64,000 nucleotides of DNA, from assembly GCA_002633025.1 (NCBI GenBank), contig NMRB01000032.1, forward strand, positions 544,757-608,756, given 5' to 3'. The notes beneath the pieces are model-generated. The model made no database searches. It was given only the letters and a program-made list of their open reading frames with translations, and was not told where the DNA came from. The stretch comes from Notospermus geniculatus. Its lineage: Eukaryota > Nemertea > Pilidiophora > Heteronemertea > Lineidae. Position 1 is the stretch's first letter, and each line of letters begins with the position of its first letter. Below are positions 39,901-52,255 of this stretch, in pieces. Position numbers and translations under genes: made by a program.

Positions 39901-42900
39901 TGACTCAATATGACTCGGAACAGAAGTTTTCCTTGTGACGTCCGTTGATTTTCTTGTCGAATTTGCACCAAGCATGGCGTCAAATTTGTCCTTGGAATCA
40001 AGAAAGTTAGCTGCTGATTCATCACGAATGTTTGATTTTGATTTCCTCGAAGAATTTGTACACACAGACATCACATCTGCTTCTGTTTGTTGACTCTCTT
40101 TTCCAACAAAATCTTTACTATAGTCTGCTGTGTGGTGATTCTCCTGACGTAGTTTTTCCAAGATTCCCAAGCTATCTGTTTTGATTTCTCCATACTCGTG
40201 ACAGTAGCGATGATCCAGAAGGATCTTATGACTTTTATCGAAGTAATCTCGGTGGAGTCCAATCGATGTTAATGTTCCATCGCCGAACACAGACCTGAAA
40301 TTATTTCAAAATTGTTATTATTTGTTGGTGTGATTTCTTTGCACTGCATCCATTTTCACCATCTGCATCTGCTTGTTTACACAAATGGTGCACTGAACTC
40401 ACCGGAGGTGCCTCTGGTAATCATCCCAGAGACCTATGTTGACTTGATACTGTTGCAAACACATTGTTTCATATGTAGATGGTTTCTCTACCAGGACTTT
40501 TCCCCTTTCCAATACTTTTTCATCATCAATTAACTGGAGGCTACTGCACCCTGACATAACCTTTGACCTGTGAGACGATATGAGAATAAATCAGATTGTT
40601 GAACTCAGAATGCCCTACGGTGGCTAAAATCTAAGAAAATCCAGAGAAGACTTCATGATTCCACACTGAGTTCCATAGTGTGGAAAGTGCATGGGATCCA
40701 ATGGGCTGGTGTTGCATCACAAGAATGGGTTGTTTAAATACCGGTACATGTAGTTCTGCTACAGCTCTTCATGATATTCACAGTGAGCAGATCAAGCAAA
40801 ATCCTGTGGCTACCGGTACTCACCTAAACTGCTTCTCAAGTGCAGTAAATGGATTCCCATTCAATAGAATACACTCCAGTCTGGGCAACAACGAAAGAGC
40901 TTTCAGTACACTATCTAAATCTGTAAAATATGAACAGCCATTAGATTTGAAGAGGACATTCATCAGACTCTCTGAAAGTTATTTTCCACATTTTCACTAC
41001 TGTTATACTTGACAAATTTAACACAAATATTGCGAAGGTTGATGTCACAAAACAAGAACAGCAACCAGTAGTATAGCTTACCTGTCATCTGATTGTTTCT
41101 GATGTTCAACTTTTTTAATAGGAAGCACCCTCCCATGCCTTCCAAGGTTGTAAGACTAAAAGAAAGATCATGCTTTCTGTTAACACAAACAACTACCAGT
41201 ATCACTGGTATCAGCACCTGTCATTGCTGAGGTTCTGGCATCAATCCCCAGTCTTATCCATTCTTCATGTGATAGAGAGGGTGACTCTCTTTGACAGCGG
41301 AGATTTTCTCTGACACTCTGGTTTCCTCCTGCTGTCATTTTGTTCGCCCCATGCTGCCTGTAAACTAGAGCCAACAATGCCACACCGTACATGTATCTCA
41401 TACACGGCTGTCAACTCAATTACCTACCCTGTACATGTAATCTTAAAGTACAGATGAAGGACATTATTTCAGGGCCAATGATCCGATGATGAGGCATAGA
41501 TCTTTACCATATCCTTACCTATTTTGATTAAGGGAGAGATGTTGAAGTAATGGTAACCAGCGTGAAGCAATGTCACCAAGGAAACTGATGCTGTTGTCAT
41601 CCAGCAGTAGCTCTTCAAGTAGCACCTGATTTTTCAGACTAGGAAACTGCAATATATAAGCATCACAAAGAACTGTGGAGTAAATATTTCTTTTATATGG
41701 TGTGTGGTAGCATTGGGAAAATTTATCTTTACAATTTCACTCAGTGTTCCTTTTTTGCTGATCATCTCTCTGCACGAACCCAATGCAAACACATCTGTAG
41801 TCTCCAGTATATGTTAGTACAATATTCATACTGCACAAAATATGCCAGTATTACCTGAAGAATGTTATTGGAAGAAGCATCCAGCCATCTTAGCATTCCC
41901 ATCTTTTCAAGGTCAGTCAAGGACTGGAGATTATTATGGGATAGATCCAAGACTTGAATAGTGGGTGCTTCGTTGATATTCTGTGTACGTATCAGCTGGT
42001 TGTGGGAGAGGATTAACGTGTGCAGCAAAGGGCAGTGACCAATGGAACCTAAAATAAGAAAATTCTTTGTCAGCAAGTGTCTTTTTTATTATAAATTCCT
42101 CTCTTGCACCATTCAACTACAGAGGTTTCCCATTTTCAGCAACTACCGTGAAGTGCCAGGGATGAGGCTACAGCTTGTCCTCAAACAGTCCATTTCCCTG
42201 GTTTCTCCAATCCATAGTCTAACCAATTGACTCTTACTTATTTTAGTGATCCTGTTCTTGGATAAGTTGAGATATCTGATGTTACTACAGCCATCGAGTC
42301 CATGAATAGAAGTCAAGCTATTATTGGACAGGTCAACATAGAGGAGGGACTCCAGTTTGGCAAGGTTGATCACCTCTATTTTGTTGTTCTGGAAGAAGAT
42401 TAGAATTTGTCGTTTTACAATATGAATCTATGAGCTAGTCACAGTAATGGGAACTTCATGACGATCCAAATAAATGCTCTTACCTGACACTCAAGAACAG
42501 TCAGTCGACTGCAAGCGGACAAACCATCCAGTGTCACCAAGTTACAATTCGTCATTGACAAATGTTGAAGATTCTGACAGCGTCCAAGTGGGGTCATGCT
42601 ATAACCTGGCAAGTTGCAGAGTTCAACAGTCGTCACATCAGTCAATGTTTTCACTTCAGCAGCAGTCAGTATCATATTCTCTGGAATGTTCTGTAGATTC
42701 TTTGCTGATGAGGGACGCCGAGATGGCCGCTTGGACACAGGGGTCCGTCGGCTCTTCATCTCCATGGAGATTTTACTGAATGCAAAAAGGACAAAAAAGT
42801 GACTACAATCAAAGAGTTAAACGTTTTGTGGATGATACAGGCCTAGGGGCAGCCCAATAAAGCATCTCCTCAGTAAAATAAAGTAGATTTCAATCTATCC

Positions 42901-45900
42901 ACATGTCATGCCTCACCTCCAAGGGGTGCAGGTCTGCATCCAGGCCAACCTCTTCTGCTGCAGCAACTCCTCCAAGCTTGGACCAATTGTCTGTTGTTGA
43001 ATCATCTCCTCTCTTTTCTTCATCATCCCTGCTAACTTCTCCTTACTCTCCTCCTCGGCAAGTTTTTCCATCTTCTCTTTTTTCTTTTTTTCCTCCTCCA
43101 TTTTCCACTTTTCTTCACTAACTTTCTCTTCCCCCTTATTTGGCAACCTTAAAGACAGTAGAAATACTTTAAGGGCCAGTTCATGACACAACAAATATAC
43201 ATCAGTTTGAAATATCTGGTAGGCAAACGTCAGATATAAAAAGACACCGACCTTTCTGCCTCTTTCCTAACATCCTTCGGCTTTACGAGCTTCTCTGCCT
43301 CTTTCCTTACTTCCTCCTCTTGAGCCAGCCTTTCAGCCTCTTTCTTTGTTTCCTCTTCTTCTTTAGCTAACTTTTCAGCTTCTTTCCTAGCTTCCTCTTC
43401 TTTAGCTAACTTTTCAGCTTCTTTCCTTGCCTCCTCTTCTTTAGCTTTTCTTTCCGCTTCCTCTTTTTTCTTTTTAATCTCTTCTTCTGCTTTCTGCCTT
43501 TTTTCTTCTTCGACCCTCTTTTCTTCCTCTCGTTTTCTTTTTTCGTCCTCTTTCCTCCTCTTTTCTTCTTCCTTTTTCAACTTCAACTCTTCGTCTTTCC
43601 TCCTCTTTTCTTCTTCTCTCTTCTTCTTTTCTTCTTCCTTTCTTTTCCTCTCCTCTTCAGATTTTCTTCTCTTTTCCTCCTCTTTCAAGCGTTTCTCTTC
43701 TTCCACTTTCAATCTTTCAGCTTCCCGCTGTTTCATTTCTTCTTCTTTCCTTGCGTTCTTTTCTTCTTCTATTTTCTTCTTCTCATTTTCCTCTTTTACC
43801 CTTTTCTCTTCGAGTTCTAGGTTCCTCTTCTTCTCCTCTTCTTCTTTCGACTTCTTTTCTGCAGCCTCTTTTACAAGTCTCGCTTCATCTGCCTCTCGTT
43901 TAACTCGCTCCTCAATTTTTCTGGAATAAGCAAAGCAAAGGATTTAACATAGTCAAATAATATTTTACTACACTGATTTAAAAAGTGGGATAACTTCTAA
44001 TGGATACCATCATATTTGAAATCAACATTTGATAAATGGCAGACTCACTCCTTCTCTTTCCTCTTGCGAATGCTGACTTCAGCTTTCATCAACTTCTCAG
44101 CCATCATCTCCTCCCGCCTCTGAGCAATCCAATTACGGACCGTTGCTCCATGCTCCTTTAAAACCCTAAAAGTGTAAGTAGTGAGAAGTTATGGTGAGGA
44201 AGATAGCATTTTGGGTGTGGCAAAAAGATGGCCTCTCCATAATCAGGGCAATAGCAAGACACATAATCATTATCTGTAGCAGTACATTAGACCGTGAAGT
44301 GGCATGGTCCTAGAGACTGCACCATTCCCTCCTTAACCTGGTTTGCCATTCAGAAGAATTCAACATCTGTTCACCTGTATCTCCTGAAACAAGCTTGTAT
44401 CTTGACAGCAGCCTTCTGTTGTTGCTCTTCAGCTCTCAGCTCAGCTTCCCTCTTCATCTGATCATGCAGCTCTTGTTCCTTTGTAAGTTCACCTGACAAG
44501 GCTGCAATCTGACTTTCAAAGTTGATAAATGACTGTTGAAATCTCTGCTTCTGTACCTCAGCCAGCTGCTCAAAGCGAGCCTCCTCCGCCTACAATAGAG
44601 CATTCGTTCCAAGATTATTTTCTGTACCAGTTTTTTGATAGTCAAAAAAGAAAGATAACAAGCAAGGAAACAGACACAGATGATCACCCCAGCAAAGCTT
44701 GCAACTAGTGTGGCTACAGTGGAAAACTTCTTTTGAGGACACCTTCCGGACTGTTCGGTGCTGTCCCTAACTGAGACGTCCTCAATACAGAGGTGAAAAT
44801 TAACAGATGTCACAAACTAGGGACTGAACTCTGCTGTCCTCAATGGAGCTTGTCCTGGCAAGTGGTCCCTAAGGGAGGTTCTAGAGTGTGCATCTCTAGG
44901 CAAAGCAGAGTATGGCTTGCTGGTACCTACTTTTCTTTGCTCTGTTAGTGCCCTTCCTTCTTTGTCCAAATTCTGCAATGTTTTGAGTCTCTTCTCCTCA
45001 CTTGCTTGAATCCGCAGCAGAAACTCATCCAAACGTTTCTCTGATTCTGATTTTCGATTCTGCTCTTTCCTTTGCTGTTCGCTCAGCCACTGTTGCATCT
45101 GTTGCTGGAATTCCCTCTCAAGGATGTCTGCTTCAGTGAAAATAACCATCACACCATCACCTGGGAATAAATACAATACATTTACTGATCAGCACAATCA
45201 TGTTTGACAGTTTGGGTTTTCACTTATTTTCTGTTGGCAAGATGATACCACTGTTGAAATCATGGGATTAAATGGAAAAAGTTGAAGAAAAGAAGAGTGT
45301 ATTTATACCTGGGGTTAGTGTTTCCCGATTTTCTGCAGAATCTGCAGGTCTGAGGGGTGCAACTTCGTCTGGTTCAGTCATAAATGCAGATTCTTCAGCA
45401 TCATCACCGGTTGTTTCTTCTTCTTCATCCATAGCTTTCAAAAGTTCAGCCTCATCTTCTTTGTCAAGCTGATCTAGAATCTGCAACATGAACATCTTGT
45501 AAATACATTTATAATTCAAATAGATATCCTGGAGTTCCAGATTTCTATCTGAATGTAAGGAACAATAATTAATGGACTCTGCTTCCCTGGGGAAACATTC
45601 CCTAGGCCTAGATCTTCGGTTTGTGGTTTGAAGTAGCCAGTGGATCGGCCAAGAGCAGTCCGTTCCATCTACTGGATCCTGTTCACACAATTCAATGGAA
45701 CATTCTCCTCACCTCTTTTTTCAATTTGACAGGATCTTCTCCTTTTTCCTTTGCTACATTTAAGAGATAATCATCAGGTGTATAGGTACTTGGAACTGCT
45801 ATTTCTACAAAAAATGTTAGAGAAAGAAAAGTCAAAACCAATCTGTTTCCAACTCAGTACACTTTGTGGTTAATGGTGGCGAATTATTTTGAAACTATGT

Positions 45901-47038
45901 TGGAGAAGAACAGGAAGTCATACTCTGTAATTGGTTGACTAGAGATACTAACTTTTCTCAATCTGAAAAAGCAGGGCATCACAATCAGACAATTCCTGCT
46001 CAACATAAGAAGTCTGGCCTTGGTATCTTTGAAGGTAGTTTTGCATAGTTGGTGACAAAACAGTCTAAAAATGTGAAGAAATGCAAATTAATTCAGTGGA
46101 AAATACATTAAAGAATTAATGAAATACCACTGATACAAGGCATTCTCTGATGGCGGATGATACTATAGTATTACTAGATTTGCATTCATTTACAATATAA
46201 ATCACCGGCCCGTGATGACATCTGTGAAGAATATCTTCATCAACCTAGCCATTAACTTTATACTTAATTTGAATGTCATTCAGAGATATCAACTAACTTG
46301 AATAATGAACTGAAAAACATACGCTTTTGATGTCGTCATCATCCTCATTTTCATTCTGGCCATCGAGGACTATGTCTACTGTCTCATCAACAAGATCAGA
46401 AGTGTCGTCATCATTGTCAATATTCACGGCATCCAATTCCTTTTGGATCTCTGACTCCAACCAAGTATCATCTTCAATGTNAATTGGTTGACTAGAGATA
46501 CTAACTTTTCTCAATCTGAAAAAGCAGGGCATCACAATCAGACAATTCCTGCTCAACATAAGAAGTCTGGCCTTGGTATCTTTGAAGGTAGTTTTGCATA
46601 GTTGGTGACAAAACAGTCTAAAAATGTGAAGAAATGCAAATTAATTCAGTGGAAAATACATTAAAGAATACCACTGATACAAAGCATTCTCTGATGGCAG
46701 ATGATACTAGTATTACTAGATTTGCATTCATTTACAATAGAAATCACCGGCCCGTGATGACATCTGTGAAGAATATCTTCATCAACCTAGCCATCAACTT
46801 TATACTTAATTTGAATGTCATTCAGAGATATCAACTAACTTGAATAATAAACTGAAAAACATACGCTTTTGATGCCGTCATCATCCTCATTTTCATTCTG
46901 GCCATCGAGGACTATGTCTACTGTCTCATCAACAAGATCAGAAGTGTCGTCATCATTGTCAATATTCACGGCATCCAATTCCTTTTGGATCTCTGACTCC
47001 AACCAAGTATCATCTTCAATGTCAGGTTCGTTCTCCAT
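36912..47038 (-). CDS. LRRIQ1: LRRIQ1, leucine-rich repeat and IQ domain-containing protein 1
   Basis: Twenty-two minus-strand exons join in phase to 1604 residues: 46865-47038, 46506-46617 (again at 45953-46064), 45713-45804, 45309-45480, 44931-45160, 44375-44589, 44049-44165, 43252-43920, 42917-43147, 42484-42775, 42238-42388, 41855-42048, 41519-41646, 41082-41155, 40824-40920, 40403-40567, 39668-40294, 39153-39356, 38809-38997, 37847-38049, 37394-37638, 36912-37145. Order: acidic N-terminus (MENEPDIEDDTWLESEIQ), a first IQ motif (AAVKIQACFRRY), a Lys/Glu helix filling the 669-base exon 8, the family hallmark KRLAWMQTCTPW, then about eight LRRs (LLYVDLSNNSLTSIHGLDG), a Ser-rich segment with three DSKxxF repeats, and a second IQ motif (IIQANWRGYYLRKQ). 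IQ motifs bind calmodulin; the protein is little studied. Exon 2 and part of exon 1 are doubled by the assembly at 46481. Confidence 0.95.
38641..38770 (-). repeat. tRNA-derived SINE-like element (copy B)
   Basis: Same element as 32519-32646, with box-A-like TAGTGGCTCTGG and box-B-like GGTTCAGATCC on the minus strand, in the LRRIQ1 intron. Confidence 0.45.
44640..44900. repeat. Fragments of a dispersed repeat (CCCTTAGTGGACACC type)
   Basis: Phrases such as TGAGGACACCTTCCGGACTG and GGTCCCTAAGGGAGGTTCTA resemble those at 28040-28075 and 50993-51125 (CTCCCTTAGTGGACACCT, GAGGAGGACTCC, AAGGACACC). They look like scattered pieces of one family. They sit in LRRIQ1 intron 5. Confidence 0.45.
45929..46480. 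repeat. LRRIQ1: Overlap copy of LRRIQ1 exon 1-2 region (left contig end)
   Basis: Repeats 46482-47022 with small indels and SNPs. It contains a complete exon 2 (45953-46064) and exon 1 cut by the N (46323-46480; the sequence stops at IEDDTW.. before the start codon). Unmerged contig overlap is the simplest reading. Confidence 0.93.
46481..46481. other. Single-N contig join inside LRRIQ1
   Basis: The left contig ends inside exon 1 and the right contig restarts inside intron 2, about 541 bases back in gene coordinates. Confidence 0.93.
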
Positions 47039-48633
47039 GACCTGCTGAAGGCAAGAACAGAGAGTATAGGTCTATATAACATCGCCCTAGGCCTAGCCTG
47101 CCCTCCCTGGTGGTCTAGGCCTATAGTTAGTCAAATGGTAGCACGAGCAGGCTGCACAAGAGAAACTGGTCCTCAGCCTCGGGCTAGCAGCAGCACAGGT
47201 GATGGTGGTGGTGGTGGTGGTGGGGGGGGCTTGCTCGCAAAGCAGTCATCAATCACATGATGATCAATCCTCAATATATAACGCCAGGCATGGCAATGCC
47301 AAGCAAGCTGCTGACTGTCACGATGATGTGCTTTATTTAAGGCCTAGGCCCTTAGGCAGGCCTGCCTACCGGTGTACTGTTAACTGTAGGCCTAGGCCTA
47401 GGCTAGGCAGGCTTAGGTAGGTTGGTAGCCTACCCTACCAAGCCTGCCTCATGATCCCTAAAGCCTACCGGTAACTGGTAAAGAAGTCGGTAAGATAAAA
47501 ACATGCATGATGATGTGCTATGTGGATGATTCGTGAACAATCATGAATCATTCAACAATTCATTCATCATGGCATGGCCATATGGATGGATAGGCCTAGT
47601 AGCTAGCTAGGCCTAGATAGAGCATGTAGAGGCCCACCTAGGGCAGGCTAGGCACAGGGGGCGGCAGGCCTAAGCCTAGGCGCGCCCCCTATGTCATGAT
47701 GTAATGCCATGGTATCAATGGTTCATGGTAGGCCTACCGGTAGGCCCTAGGCTATGCATGTATGGCATGGGGGGGACGAGTGCATGAGTGAGAGCTCAGG
47801 CCTTCTTCCTAGGCCTAGGCCCTATCTGGAAAGCTGTGAAGCTGAAGCCTGTTGTGAAGGGCCCCTTTCCGGCTAGGCCTACTTCGATCGATTTCACAGA
47901 AAATCGGATTTGAAAAGGATGGAAAAAAGGGTTCAGAAACTCACTTCAAAGGTAAATACTGACAAGGACTCTTTTATTCAAGTCTGAACTCAAACAATTT
48001 TCTCATGACATGCAGGAGGACATGGAGGAGCGTTTTTGCCAACAAAATTGACTTTGTGTACATCGACGACCACCATCTTGGATTTTTAAACTGGTAGCTC
48101 GCTTGTTGAATACACTTTGTACAGGCAGCGGGCACCTGTCCACCTGAAGAATAGTCGTTATTCGTTTCCAGGAAGCCACTTCCGGTTAACCTCGTTTCCA
48201 GTGCCACTGGCAGTGGTCAACATGCATCGCACTCATTCATAAGTAGCGTGTTCGGAAAGCTTCCTCGGGGAGGCTCGGGGAAGCGGGAGAGCGTTCGGTA
48301 AGGTATTTGGCAGGCTGCCAAGGCTTCCTCGAGCCTGGCCGAAGTGAGCGACTCGCCGAGTCGCTCACTTGGGGAAACTCCCGGCATGCATTTCGTTTTC
48401 TTTCCAATCCGACAATGCTGATTGGCTAAACGTGGAACATTTCACGCCTGCAACCCACAGTAGTACCTTTCCCCGAGGAAGGGCAAATATCGTTCGGAAA
48501 TTTGCCTTCACTGGGCATGCTCACATTCCCCGAAGCTCGGGGAAGAAATTTCCTCGGGGAAGCTTTCCGAACACGGCCGTCATTTTGGATCCTTCAAAAT
48601 CATGTTTTTTCTGTAGTTTAATGAAACACCATA
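47039..48633. promoter_or_regulatory. Divergent intergenic region between LRRIQ1 and ITFG2
   Basis: LRRIQ1 starts leftward at 47038 and ITFG2 starts rightward at 48634. The 1.6 kb between holds a GGT microsatellite (47201-47228), dense AGGCCTA motifs (47080-47880) and a MITE-like element (48248-48574) ending 59 bases before the ITFG2 ATG. A shared promoter is likely, but I see no TATA box. Confidence 0.5.
48248..48574. repeat. MITE-like element with 24-base terminal inverted repeats
   Basis: Starts GTGTTCGGAAAGCTTCC and ends GGAAGCTTTCCGAACAC; the 24-base ends match with about two differences, 327 bases overall. It holds an internal palindrome, AAGTGAGCGACTCG/CGAGTCGCTCACTT around CC (48341-48370), and repeated CTCGGGGAA motifs. 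No open frame of note. Target-site duplications are not clear. Confidence 0.85.
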
Positions 48634-51600
48634 ATGAGGACAGTTTGCTTTGTTGATAGATTGGAATTGGATTGTCCTGGAAACCTTTTCAATCAGGCGC
48701 TCGCGATTGGGGATGTTGATAATGATAAGGTCAACATCCCATGTCAAGTTTTTTTCTTAGGCCTTTTTGCTTTGATGTACAAGTAGCCTAGTACATTATG
48801 TACATGACATGCAGGACAATGCTCTCACTTGATGCCGGATGGTCTGTTGACACTGACAGTTCATGTTCAAAATGCTCGCCACTGCATTAATTGAAATGCT
48901 GAATCACTATTTTCGTGCATCATTTTCTCTTGCAGGGCAATGAAGTTGTTGTGGGAAATGTCAGTGGACAAATGCGAGTATTCAAGCTCACTGACAGCCA
49001 GCCATGGGGGTGCTGCTGTGACTTAGGAATGGTGAGGCTCGGCTGGGTCTTTGTTCTGTACAAGACGCTTTTATTTCAATTCTGAAGTGATTATAAATAT
49101 TATGTTTCTGATTGTTCTGACCTGATGAAAACAGGAGACTATAGGGTAGGGGGGCCTATTCAATTAATATGTTGTTGATAATCACTATTGGTAAAAACCA
49201 ATGTTCTTTTCTTTCAGATAACTTGTATTGGCATTGGGGATATCTGTAACCTAGGAAGAGTGAGTATTCAGCCTCATTTTGATCCAGAGCACAAAAAATT
49301 CTACCAGGGTCCTGTGTTATGGAAACCATTTTGAAAGGTAATGGAGCAAGGTAGTGATATTAGAAAGAGTCTTAAGTATGGTTTGCAGATTTTAACTTTC
49401 TTCTGCTAAAAGAGAGGATGACATATCGTCTTTCCATAGTTACTTACCCCATCACAGCAGCAGTTGGAAGCCATAGAAAAAGATATTTGCTTTTTAATTT
49501 CAGAACTTCATTGTGTGTCTGACTGCTGAGGGAAAGTGTCACATCTTTGACTTAAAAGGCCTGGCAAATGTAAGTGTTACATAAAGGTAGGTATTTATCA
49601 TACATCTGATCTTGTGTGCTAGAAGGTGGTTAAAGTCATCAAGAAAAGGCTGGAGGATAAGTGGATTACTACCATGTGCTTTTAGGAATGGGCCTCAGAG
49701 TCAGAGGTTGACCAAACACATTCCAATATCTTCACTACACATTGCTTTGACTTTTAGAGTTCCTTTTTTCTAGGAGGCTCGAGGGGCAGACACAAAAGAG
49801 AAGGAGAAAGATAAAGATGGAATGGATGACCTTTCTGCTTCTGCCAGTCATCAGATGAAACCAATATTCTCACAACAACTGGAGGCGAATAGCAGAGTTA
49901 TGCTTCTTGGAGATTTAAGTGAGTTAGTGATTGATTGATCAGTGAGTCAGTTTCTACTCGTGGCTAGTAGTTGAAGGCATTAGAATGATTTCAGAGAAGA
50001 CAATTACGGTAAAGATATTCAATGGGAAGCTTTCATTGAGAGCTTTGCAATGGATTCAAAGGTGATATTGGTTCCAGAGATTTTTTCTCTGAAATTTTGA
50101 TGGAGTCACCACTCCAGTGAATGGGTTAATGTAACACACCAGCATTTTTTTTGCAGACAATGATGGGAAGATGGCTCTTGCAATAGGCTACTCAGATCGT
50201 GCTGTACGGCAGTTCCAATGGCAGGAGGTGGAGGACAAGGATGCCAGCAGTGTGCTGGGTGGAAAGATTGTGCAAGTGGAAAGGTGGCAACTTGCTGGAC
50301 AAGTTAGTTTCTTCAGATTTGTGCTAAGTTCAGTTGTGAATGATGTGAATGCAATAGATGGGGTGGGGGAAACATCCCAGGGGGCAGATGTCCTACTAGA
50401 GAGGAAAATACATGTGAATAAAAGTAGTAGTGAGGTTTTGCTCCTACTAGAGGACAAGACCTGCCTAATACATTGGCTTTGTTCTATTCACTGAAGGGAA
50501 TCAAATATCACACAGAATTTTCTACATCAGACTTCATTTGTTTCCAGATTGGTTCAATATCTCTCAACACATCACCAGAAGGTGTGCAGGAGCTAATGGT
50601 AGCACAGCCTGGTGGGACATTCGTCACCCTGATCAGGACTAAGGATAAAAAGCCAAAAGAATCCCCTCCAAGTCCTGGGTCGTCTAAACCGTAAGCTGTT
50701 AGTTTTTCTTTCCGTACATTTCATCTTTTAATCATTCGTGTTGTAGATTTCATTGGGACTTTTGTTTGCTTTGAATATTTTGGCCAACATGCATTCATTA
50801 CTCCTTTTTTTCCAGGGGATCTCCTGGTAGTCCAACAAGTGTTTGCCCCTCTCTGGTCTACCATCCCCTTGGCTCCTCAATGGCCAGGAACAATTGTGTC
50901 ACATCAGAAGTAGTGGGAGGAATCCGACGAGCCCAAACTGATAACAAGCCTACTTTTTATGCTGTAGCCACATTAGATGGTAAGTATAGTGGTATCTCCC
51001 TCCGTGGATACCTCTGCGAGGAGGACTCCTCTCATTAAGGACACCAAAGTTCAGAGGTCATCCATTTCTATTCATTTTGACTTCTTTGATCAGGACACCT
51101 CTCAACTGAGGGCAGTTCTCTTGCAGGCACTGTGATGATGATAGAAAATGACAAGATTCTTTGGTCTTTACAAGTTGATCATCAGTTATTTGGTCTTACC
51201 AAGTTGGACATTACAGTAAGTGGAATCTTGTAATAGAGGATGTGGACTGAATGGTAGCTTTAAATTTGCTGTAGTCATGCCTGGTTCAGAGTCTGTTGGT
51301 CTGTCGAAAACGTTCCACAGACCAAGACTCGGTATGAGTACAATGCTGGTTTTGACCAAAAACACACCAATATTTCAGAATTCACTTCAAAGTTTTGAAT
51401 TGATTACACGCAAATCTATCTATCACTGCTTCAATCCATGACACTGTTCTTCCTGAACTTCAATTTGCTCATCAATTTTCAGGGCAATGATCAAGATGAA
51501 GTAATTGTCTGCTCGTGGGATGGACAGACATATATTGTGGATCATAGTAGAGAAGTTGTTCGCTTCCATTTTGATGAAAATGTTGTCGCTTTTGCTGCTG

Positions 51601-52212
51601 GTAAGATTAATGGCTCAGTGGTTCTCACCACAGGCAGCCTTCCAGGATGGCAGGCATTTCCATATACAACAAACCTCGATGCAATATTGGTGGTCATTTA
51701 TAATGTTTCAGTTCCAAAATTGAACACTCAGCTTCCAGTACCAGTCCTGCCAGTTGCAGGGTTTCCCTTGACATCTCCCCAGAAAGGTTTCTGGAGGGAC
51801 TGGGGTAGTAATGTGAAATGATGAGAGTATATCTGTGGAAAGTTCAACACAAAAAAAGCTTCCTATTTATTTCTGATACCAGTATCATACATGCCATAGT
51901 TTTAGGTTTGGTTGACTTTGTCATTGATCATTTGACCTATATTCATGTTTTCTTCCAGGTCACTTTGCTCTGACTGAACAACAGAATGTGCCCTGCCTCA
52001 TCTACGTTACCTTCAGCAATAAGATGTACATTTATTACGACATTACCATGCCATGTGTGCAGACGTCAAATCTGATCAAAACAATGGAGAAGGATAAGGA
52101 CTTGCCACATTTTTTGGCGTGTTTAAACATTGACAGTACAAATCAAAGCGAAGTACGGGAACTTTATCATTGGTGCTTGTATGGAAATAGGAAAAAGGCT
52201 AATGATACATGA
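48634..52212 (+). CDS. ITFG2: ITFG2, KICSTOR complex subunit
   Basis: Eleven exons give 452 residues, close to the human length: 48634-48729, 48936-49031, 49218-49259, 49504-49569, 49774-49918, 50157-50302, 50548-50690, 50816-50979, 51127-51215, 51483-51600, 51959-52212. The start [19 protein letters not shown] and [10 protein letters not shown] match the ITFG2 N-terminus. FG-GAP-like blades follow: [101 protein letters not shown]2 with KPTN, SZT2 and KICS2 tethers GATOR1 to the lysosome and represses mTORC1 when nutrients are low. An acidic/Lys-rich insert (exon 5) and a Pro/Ser loop (exons 7-8) separate blades. The poly(A) signal AATAAA lies at 52250-52255. Confidence 0.96.
50993..51125. 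repeat. Dispersed repeat in ITFG2 intron 8
   Basis: Contains CTCCCTCCGTGGATACCTCT, GGACTCCTCTCATTAAGGAC and GGACACCTCTCAACTGAGG. The alternating 'cctc..ggacacc' phrases match fragments at 28040 and 44700-44880. Confidence 0.5.
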
Positions 52213-52249
52213 ACAGTGGCACAAGGCAAAGAACATTTAGAGATTTTTG

Positions 52250-52255
52250 AATAAA
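52250..52255 (+). terminator. ITFG2 poly(A) signal AATAAA
   Basis: 38 bases after the stop codon and followed by a T/G-rich stretch (TTTTCTGTG), so the 3' UTR is very short. Confidence 0.6.

Noticed and set aside
45272-45472. Ser-rich plus-strand frame
   Set aside because: It is the antisense of LRRIQ1 exon 4, whose Glu/Asp codons read as Ser in reverse.
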